A DNA stretch of 64,000 nt. Source: Turritopsis dohrnii. Its lineage: Eukaryota; Cnidaria; Hydrozoa; Anthoathecata; Oceaniidae. Below are positions 56,613-64,000 of this stretch, piece after piece (the stretch's first letter is position 1; every line of letters begins with the position of its first letter). The stretch is from assembly GCA_027922465.2 (NCBI GenBank), contig BQMF02000116.1, positions 558,001 through 622,000 of the forward strand. Reading direction: 5' to 3'. A program made the translations under genes and the position numbers. Under the pieces are notes generated by a model. It made no database searches, had not been told where the DNA came from, and was given only the letters and a program-made list of their open reading frames with translations.

Positions 56613-58563
56613 CTTAAATTTTGCTATTCCGCCTTCTAAAATCGAATATGCAGATTATATGATTTCTTTTGAAAAACTTTATCGCAGTATCAAAGATATA
56701 AAAATGTCATCTGAAACCAGAGATTTAGTCAAAGCACGTATCAAAGATTGCGCCATTTCTACATTTGAGACTTACAACTCATCCAAAAAGCCACGGAATC
56801 TGAGTGATGAAGAGTTGGAAGCCTTGTTTTCACTATCACACGAGCTCGATATAATTATCCAAAAATCTGACAAGGGAAACTCAGTTGTTCTGATCGATAA
56901 AGAGACTTATGTCAGTAAAATTATGGATATCTTAAGTGATCATACAAAATTTATAAAAATCGACTGTCCTCGTGAAAAAGAGTTAAACTTCCTCATCAAT
57001 CAAGAAAAACAAGTTACTGCTGTGTTAAAAACTTTGTTGGATAATGGCTCTATCGACAAGAAATTATACGATAAATTGAAACCAACTGGGTCGAAGCTAG
57101 GTTTGTTATATGGACTTTGTAAGGTACATAAACGTGTTGTTAATGGTAGCCCTCCTTTTAGACCTATTTTATCAGCTATCAACACTCCTGTCTATAAAAT
57201 AGCCAAGTTTCTTGTTCCGCTTTTGTCTCCTTTAACATCTAACGAGTATACTGTTTCTGACTCCTTCTCGTTTGCTGAAGAAATTAGGAAACAGGATGGT
57301 AGGTTTCATATGGCTAGCTTAGATGTTGACTCTCTGTTCACTAACATTCCTTTGCAAGAAACAATCGATATTTGTGTAGAAGGTTTATTTGAAAACCAAG
57401 ATGTTGTTAATAACTTATGCAAGAATGACTTTAGGAAAATTCTGTCTCTAGCTACTCAAAATTCACATTTTACCTTTGACGGTCAGTTATATAAACAAGT
57501 TGATGGTGCTGCTATGGGCTCGCCACTTGGTCCCAGTCTTGCCAATGCTTTTCTTTTGCATCATGAGAAAATTTGGTTGCGTAATTGCCCGTCAGAGTTT
57601 AAACCTGTGTATTACAGAAGATATGTTGATGATATTTTTGTGCTTTTTTCATCTCCTAGCCACTTGCCTCTCTTTCAGGACTACCTTAATAGGCAACACA
57701 TCAACATATCTTTCACTTCTGAAGTGGAATTTGAAAATCGTCTTCCTTTTCTTGATGTTTCTGTTATTCGTGAATTTAACAAGTTTGTCACAACTATTTA
57801 TAGGAAGCCCACTTTCAGTGGTGTCTACACAAATTATTGTAGTTTTTTGCCTGACGAATATAAATATGGATTAATTTTGACTTTGATTTTCAGAATTTTT
57901 AATATCGTATCTGATTTTTCTAGGTTCCACTTGGAGATACAAGATCTTAGAGGCATACTGATGAGAAATGGCTAACCATCCAACTTGATCGATCGATGCA
58001 TTAAGTCATTTCTTGACAGAATGTTTCGAGAGAGGAAAGTTGTCATTACTGTGCCTAAGTTAGAAGTATTTCTTGTTTTGCCATATTTAGGTAAATTATC
58101 TTTGAAATTAAGAACTCGTTTGCTTAGTACTTTTAATAAAAACCTTCCTTGTTGTCAGCTTAAGGTAATTTTTAAATCTAGTAGTAGAATTAGCGATTTT
58201 TTTCGTTTTAAGGACCGTACCCCAATGACTCTGCGCTCAAATGTTGTATATAAATTTAAGTGCGATGGCTGCAATGCCATCTATTATGGTAAAACTATGC
58301 GACATTTGAAAGTACGAGCCTGCGAACATATGGGAATTTCGGCCTTAACTGGAAAAGCCGTTAAATTACAAAACCATAGCGCTATTTCGGAGCATGTAGT
58401 ACATTGTAAAAATAAGCCTACATTTGAGAATTTTTCTATACTCTCCTCCGCAGGCAACAATTTTGACTTAGAATTGAAAGAAAGCTTGTTAATCCGTAGG
58501 GACAAGCCTATCCTCAATCGGAATATAGCGTCATTGCCATTATTTCTATTTTCGGATGGTTGA
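56609..58563 (+). pseudogene. PLE right copy: nearly full RT plus GIY-YIG, one stop
   Basis: Reading starts without ATG at LNFAIPPSKIEYADY (an internal ATG is at 56659). It includes IIQKSDKGNSVVLIDKETY, LDVDSLFTNIPL (motif A), GAAMGSPLGPSLANAFL (B) and YRRYVDDIFVLF (C). It is interrupted by TAA at 57973-57975 and continues in the same frame through IDRCIKSFLDRMF to the GIY-YIG module, ending at 58563. The N-terminus is truncated. Apart from the single stop, coding is open. Confidence 0.9.
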
Positions 58564-58656
58564 TTTGTCCCTGGGGGAATTTTTTGATCGTATGATCGTA
58601 CGACCTTACCGTATCGTACGACTTCTTGTATATATTGTCACACTTGTATTGTTTTC

Positions 58657-58692
58657 CACTTGAAAATGGCCGTCGTACGGCCGAAACGTTGT
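58657..58692 (+). other. Hammerhead-ribozyme-like motif in PLE 3' region (inverted copy 55471-55506)
   Basis: A stem TGGCCGT/ACGGCC is followed by GAAAC, as in the hammerhead core. The CUGAUGA-equivalent reads TTGAAAA, so key bases (C3, G8) differ. Probably inactive or only a degenerate relative of PLE ribozymes. Confidence 0.4.
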
Positions 58693-58710
58693 TAAATATA
58701 TTTTCACAAA

Positions 58711-59752
58711 TTTAGTAGTAACAGTTTCAATTTGTCTTTTCCATGAAAGAGTTTCATCTAACATAACTCCTAGAAATTTAGTTACAGTTTGCCTTTTAAT
58801 GCAAGTATTGTCGATTTTGATTTCCGGAATAATCGCTGGAATGAACCGCTTTTTATTTGATGGATGGAAAATAGAGTACTTTGTTTTGCTTATATTCAAT
58901 GACAGCCTATTTGCTTTAAACCATTCAGCTACTTTAGTAAGCTCTAAATTTATTGTTGAAAGAAGTTCTGCAAAGTTTTTGTGGGAATAAAATAAATTTG
59001 TATCATCAGCAAACATAACTTGTGTAAGTTCTGTAGAGGATTTATAAAGATCATTCACGTATATAAGAAATAGTAGTGGCCCTAAGATTGACCCTTGGGG
59101 AACTCCACAAGTAATATCTAGTGCTTTTGTAATTTTTCCGTGTCCATACGCAATATATTGTTTTCGATTTCTCAAATAACTTTGGAACCATTCAAATATT
59201 TTTCCATGGAGTCCATAATATTTAAGTTTTTCTAAGAGTATGTTGTGGTCAACCGTATCAAAAGCTTTTGACAGATCTATGAATACACCAACAGTGAACT
59301 TGCCTTGTGAGAAAGAAGCAGTTATTTCGTCTACTAATTTCAGGATAGCATGTTCAGTAGAAGTATTTTTTTGAAAACCGAACTGTTTAGAGTATATTAG
59401 TTTATGATGTGTTAAGTAGTTGTATACCTTGTTGTACATAATCCTTTCTAGGATTTTCGAAATAACTGGCAGAACGGATATTGGCCTATAATTTCCAATA
59501 TCAGAAGTATCTCCTGTCTTGAAAATTGGTGTCACTTTTGCTATTTTCAGTTTATCAGGAAATATTCCTTCTTTAAAAGACAATTTACAGATGTAAAAGA
59601 GCGGATCTTTTATTTCATCATATACGTATAAAATAATATTGCTGTTTAGATCATCAAATCCAGTGGCTTTGTTTCCTTTTAGCGATCTGAACGCAGATTC
59701 AAAATCTTGAAACGTTAATTGGTTATTGTCTAACCTTTTATTGACATTGATA
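58711..59752 (-). pseudogene. LINE copy 2, RT N-terminal part
   Basis: Open from about 59752 (no ATG; 5'-truncated) with KGNKATGFDDLNSNIIL, NYRPISVLPVISKILERIM, VFIDLSKAFDTVDHN, CGVPQGSILGPLLFLIYVND and catalytic VMFADDTNLFYS. Ends at the target duplication with IETVTTK. No stops are seen, so before the Penelope insertion the frame was probably open. Confidence 0.88.
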
Positions 59753-59756
59753 ATAT

Positions 59757-60308
59757 ACCTTTCAAAAAGTGCAAATAAGGCTTAACAAGTAATATCAGAA
59801 AGTATTTGCTAAACGAAAGAAATGTGTGAACTGAAACCATGGATACATATTTTACAATGAAAATAAGATTTGTTAAAAGAAAAAAAAAACTTTTTCGAAA
59901 AAAAACATTAAAGTGAAAAAATCCATAAGAAATCTCAGTTTCAAAACAAAAAATAGCGAAAGCTTACATAAAAAACAAGAATAAAATATAAAAAGGTTTT
60001 ATTGATCATTATCACACTAAGGTTTGTTAGAATGACCATTTGTAATATGGCTTTCTTGCATACACAAAAATCCAATTAAAATATTTTTAAGGCAAAATCT
60101 GCCAAAAATCAGTGCATTGAATAAAATTTATTGAATGAAAGATTTAGAGCTAACACATATACAAAAATACAATGTATGGTTGGCAAAATTTCAGATTTTA
60201 AGCTGTGCTTCAAAATCCTTGTCGTTCACTTCACTAAAACAACGCAAAAGTAATATGAAAAATGCTTAAGCAATTTTAGTGTACGAAATTTCTAAATAAC
60301 ATAGTATA
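59757..60308 (+). repeat. Repeat R fragment followed by dispersed repeat S, copy 2
   Basis: 59757-59850 continues repeat R interrupted by the LINE. 59850-60308 matches 42887-43400 in direct orientation. Non-coding. Confidence 0.8.
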
Positions 60309-60316
60309 TCTATATA

Positions 60317-62110
60317 TACTAATTCGCAATCGTGTGCAACACATTTAACTTAGAGAGTGTTGTGTTTTTTCTAAATTTACGGTCAAAATCTTCTTAATCG
60401 TGGTCATTTTTTCGTTAGACCATTGATAATCGAGGATTAGTATAATAGCACGCGGCGTGACGTCAGTTATTTCGCATCACGGGGGATTCATTGCATTGCA
60501 TCCCCAATCGAACGCGGCGTTTTTGGGGAAATATCTCGAGAACCAATAGCGATAACTGACGTTTTTTAGGGTCGGCAACACGGGTGATGGGGTGACGCAA
60601 CATTTGGGCCTAAATTTTATTTGGTACTGCGGCTATGACGTCATTAAAATCTTTGACCGACCATATCTCCGGAACGGTTGGTCGTACCGAAACGATCCCA
60701 TACATTTTTTTGATCAGTTTTTCAAGCTCTACAGCATAGGTACACTTTCCATTTCCAATTCCGTAATTAAAATTTTCGTCACGGGGTACACACACGGGAA
60801 CGCGTCGTATTTCTGCAGATTCTTTTCGAAATTAAAGTCGTAAAAAACTTTTACGCGAGATACTAGTCTTATTATACTAATTCGCAATCGTGTGCAACAC
60901 ATTTAACTTAGAGAGTGTTGTGTTTTTGTTTTTTTAATGGTCAAAATCTTCTTAATCGTGGTCATATAGCGGCAGTTCGCCCACGCAAGACACATTCACG
61001 ATTAGTATAATAGCACGTGGCATTTGACGTCAGATGTTTTTATGATCACGGGGGAACCATTGCATTGCATCCCCAATCGAACGCGACGTTTTTGGGGAAA
61101 TATCTCGAGAACCAATAGGGATAACTGACGTTTTATAGGGTCCGCGATACGGGTGACGGGGTGACACAACATTTGGGCCTAAATTTTATTTGGTACTGCG
61201 GATATGACGTCATTAAAATCTTTGATCGACGATATCTCTGCAACGGTTGGTCGTAGCGAAATGATCCCATACACTTTTTTGATCAGTTTTTCGAGCTCTA
61301 CAACATAGGTACACTTATGAGTTGCGATCCTATGATTTATTTTTTCGTCACGGGGTACGTACACGGGAATGGTTGATTTGATTTAATGTTTTCGAAGTTA
61401 AGTTCGGTAAAAGGTTTTACCCGGGATACTATCTTATTATACTAATTCGCGTTGTGTGTCACACTTTTATTTTAGAGAGTGATATATTTGTTTAATTTTT
61501 ACGGTCATTGTCCTCTTATGTGCGCGTAAAACCACGTAGAAGCGAGAGACACTTTTTTCATGATCATTCCAAAAGCACGTGGCATCATTTGACGTCAGTT
61601 TTTTATGATCACGGGGAATCATTGCATTGCATCCCCAATCGAACGCGACGTTTTTGGGGAAATATCTCAAGAACCAACAGGGATAACTGACGTTTTTTGG
61701 GGTCAGCGATACGGGTGATGGAGTGACGCATTATTTGGGCCTAAATTTTATTTGGTACTGCGGATATGACGTCATGGAAATCTTTGATCAGCGATATCTC
61801 TCTAACGGTTGGTCGTAGCGAAACGATCCCATACATTTTTTGATCAGTTTTTCGAGCTCTACAACATGGTTACATTTTCCGTTTCCAATTCCAAAATTGA
61901 AATTTTCATCACGGGGATCGTTCACGGGAAAGGCGATTTTGACCCATCCTTTTCGAAGTTAAGTTCGGTAAAAAGTTTTTACCCGGGATACTAGTCTACT
62001 TATACTAATTCGCAATCGTGCATCCCACTTTTAATTTAGAGAGTGTTTTGTTTTTGTTTTTTTAATGGTCAAAATCTTCTTAATCGTGGTCATATAGCGG
62101 CAGTCCGGCC
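60317..62110. repeat. Satellite array, about 565-bp unit x3 plus partial
   Basis: Units start TACTAATTCGCAATCGTG at 60317, 60875, 61440 and 62003 (periods 558, 565, 563). Each full unit has ATGACGTCA-type palindromes, GGGCCTAAATTTTATTTGG and CATTGCATCCCCAATCG. Units differ by an estimated 10-20 percent. Confidence 0.9.
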
Positions 62111-62232
62111 AGTGAAGAAACTCTTCCACTGCAATCCAACGATCATTTGTTTTGACACGTGATCGTCTTTTCGCCGTTTTCATTGGTTGGCGAAATCGGA
62201 AAAACTATAGCGACAATGTTCGTTGATAAGAA

Positions 62233-64000
62233 ATCCATTTTCATTAATCGTTTGACGAACGAACAGGTCTGTACGAAGGTATTATTATAAAACGTTTATT
62301 GTTTAACTTTTTGCTTTTCTTTTGTTGTTTTTCTATTTTAGATTAATAAAAGAACGTAAGTAAATGTATTGACGTATTATTTATGTATGTATTATGTAAA
62401 ATCATACTGAAATGTTTTTTATGCGGAAAACGAAAACGAACAACAAATAACGAGTATACATCCAGCACATGTTTCAACGTTTTACTTTGTTTTAGTTTTC
62501 GTTTACTTTGTTTTAGTTATCAGATGTGGCTATATAGAAGAAAGTGCAGTGAAGAAATGCAGAAAAAATCAATTTTCATTAATCGTTTGACGAACGAACA
62601 ACAGGTCTGTACGTGAAGGTATTATTATAAAACGTTTATTGCTTAACTTTTACTGCTATTATTCTATTTTAGATTAATAAAAGAACAGGTAAGTTATGTA
62701 TGTATGTAAATGTTTGTTTACGTTTTAGTTATGGCTATATACAGAAGAAAGTGCAGTGAAGAAATCCAGAAAAAAATGATGTTCCTTTACACAGTAACGA
62801 ATGGTTTTCATTTTAATTTAGTTTTGAAAGATTAATTAATTGAGTTTTGAAAAGATATATGAGTCAAAATAATTCTATCATTTAGTATGTATCTTCGCTG
62901 GATGAAAACTGGATGCTGGATGAAAAGGAACGCGGAACGAACGAAATTTGTTTTGGTAACGCGCGCTGTAATTTATTTATTTACAAATCAATTAAAAATG
63001 GTTCTCATGGCTGTGGAAATGGGAGGAACGTCAACCATGTCTGCCTTTTATTAGATTTTCCTGTACAATTTAAGATGCTTGGTACTTTGTCTATCTGCCT
63101 GTCTTCCAGCCAACTTTATGGCTTTTGTTTTTGTTTGCTTCAATATGGTTGCAATGAATGTGATTATTTTAGCTGTTCTTCAACTGAAATATTTTCTTTT
63201 ATTAGGTCAGAAAAGAAAAAGTGTATATAACCATTAAGGAAATGAAGCACATGGTTAAATTATGAATTATGTCCTACAAAAAAGAAGGAATTGGATGGAT
63301 TTTTTTTCAGTCTACATTTTATCAAATCTAAGCATTATATTTTGTGTTATGGTTGATTGTTTACGTACTATGCCTGGGTGTATAAGTTTGGCATTATGTT
63401 TTTATTTGTTACTTTTTATCTTCTGGGTAAATTTGTGTTTTTAGTTATTGTTTTTAGCATAAATGCGCACTTGAATTTCCTTTTTGTTTTTTGTTTCTTT
63501 TTGCTATTTTTTTTATTTTCGGTATTACAATTGAAATATTATTCTTTTAGGCAATAATAAAAAAAGCATAAAGAAATGAAACTCATGGTTTTAATCATGA
63601 TGTTGATGGTTTTGGGAAGAACAGACTATATATCATTTCAAATTTCATTAATGATTGCAGTCCAGTAGTAACTTTGGAACAAAAGCAAAAGTTGGAAGGT
63701 ATCAATTTGTTTTGAATTAACATTTTTGTAATGTTATTCAATGTTTGGTTTTGTATGTCTGGGTAAACAGTTCTGTGTTATATATTGCCATTTTTTACAT
63801 TAAAGTTACTTCTCTTCTGCGTATATGTATATTCTGAGACGTATAGCTGTTTGTTTCTGTTTTAATTCTTCTGAATGTTAGAATGAATTAAAAAATTAAA
63901 AAATCTTTTACACAAGTTAAATTCTGCGATACAACGCAAAATGAACATAATAATATCTTCGTACAGACCTGTTTGTTCGTCAAACGATTAATGAAAATGG
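62233..64000. mobile_element. Inverted-repeat element reaching the window edge
   Basis: About 48 bp at 62233-62281 (CATTAATCGTTTGACGAACG..CAGGTCTGTACG) recurs directly at about 62572-62620 and inverted at 63952-64000. The interior is T-rich with only short open frames and no recognised transposase. The right boundary is outside the window. Confidence 0.6.

Larger units (their letters stand above)
55441..58710. mobile_element. Penelope-like element, head-to-head inverted dimer with 12-bp TSD
   Basis: Outer ends are inverted copies (GTACGACGGCCATTTTCAAG at the left, inverse at the right), so each outer end is a PLE 3' end. The left copy (minus) is 5'-truncated at about 56568, the right copy (plus) at about 56609. 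Flanking TTTAGTAGTAAC occurs at 55429-55440 and 58711-58722. One insertion event therefore produced both copies. Confidence 0.88.
54562..59752 (-). mobile_element. Non-LTR retrotransposon copy 2, split by a Penelope dimer
   Basis: Same family as 13694-15590. The 3' (GATA)n tail is at about 54562-54581, C-terminal coding at 54868-55440 and N-terminal coding at 58711-59752. The halves meet at a 12-bp duplicated sequence. The LINE itself lies within repeat R: its flanks GATGCTAATA and ATAATATAC correspond to the uninterrupted site at about 36374. Confidence 0.88.

Noticed and set aside
60610..60795. Satellite-encoded protein gene
   Set aside because: Open in only two of three full units and with many amino-acid changes; kept as a finding, not annotated as a gene.

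Overview
The window is an AT-rich animal genomic segment with no prokaryotic features: spliced genes with GT-AG introns, a SINE, LINEs, Penelope-like elements, a DIRS element and many TA-flanked MITEs. The repeat mix (DIRS, Penelope, CR1/L2-like LINEs, RLE-type LINEs, HIRAN and 'HEEADT' repeat proteins) suggests an early-branching metazoan. A cnidarian, perhaps a hydrozoan, is my best guess and a sponge cannot be excluded. The species call is inference.

Host genes. Two complete conserved genes lie head-to-head in the middle. ARMC1 is on the minus strand (six exons, 27904-31081, 302 aa). An MTFR1/MTFR2-type mitochondrial fission regulator is on the plus strand (nine exons, 31323-35216, 428 aa). 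Only 241 bp separate the two start codons. From memory, the human orthologues are also neighbours on 8q13 and their products act together at mitochondria, so this looks like very old functional microsynteny. A tRNA-derived SINE sits in MTFR intron 2 and a small MITE in ARMC1 intron 1.

Layout. 1-3.75 kb: element with inverted repeats carrying a predicted two-exon Ulp1-type protease/PHD-finger gene. 3.7-8.8 kb: a possible HTH exon, a decayed multi-exon 'HEEADT' repeat gene, and an antisense GIN/Ginger-type integrase fragment cutting into it. 9.6-12.8 kb: TA-flanked MITEs, one carrying a HIRAN-like ORF and nested in another. 13.7-15.6 kb: 5'-truncated LINE. 16.0-24.8 kb: tandem array of two related repeat families (about 1.24 kb x2 and 1.51-1.56 kb x4) with Helentron-like ends. 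24.8-36.5 kb: the ARMC1/MTFR block and MITEs, flanked by a 410-bp inverted repeat. 36.6-42.8 kb: stack of minus-strand retroelements (an RLE-type LINE, an RT-less RLE derivative, a Penelope-like element). 43.75-52.1 kb: hAT-like terminal repeats enclosing a DIRS element and a GC-rich TIR element. 54.5-59.75 kb: a LINE split by a head-to-head Penelope dimer with a 12-bp target duplication. 60.3-62.1 kb: 565-bp satellite. 62.2-64.0 kb: ends of another inverted-repeat element.

Most of the window is mobile DNA in nested layers. Apart from ARMC1 and MTFR, the coding sequences belong to transposable elements, and most are truncated or carry frameshifts or stops. Splice sites and element boundaries were assigned by eye.
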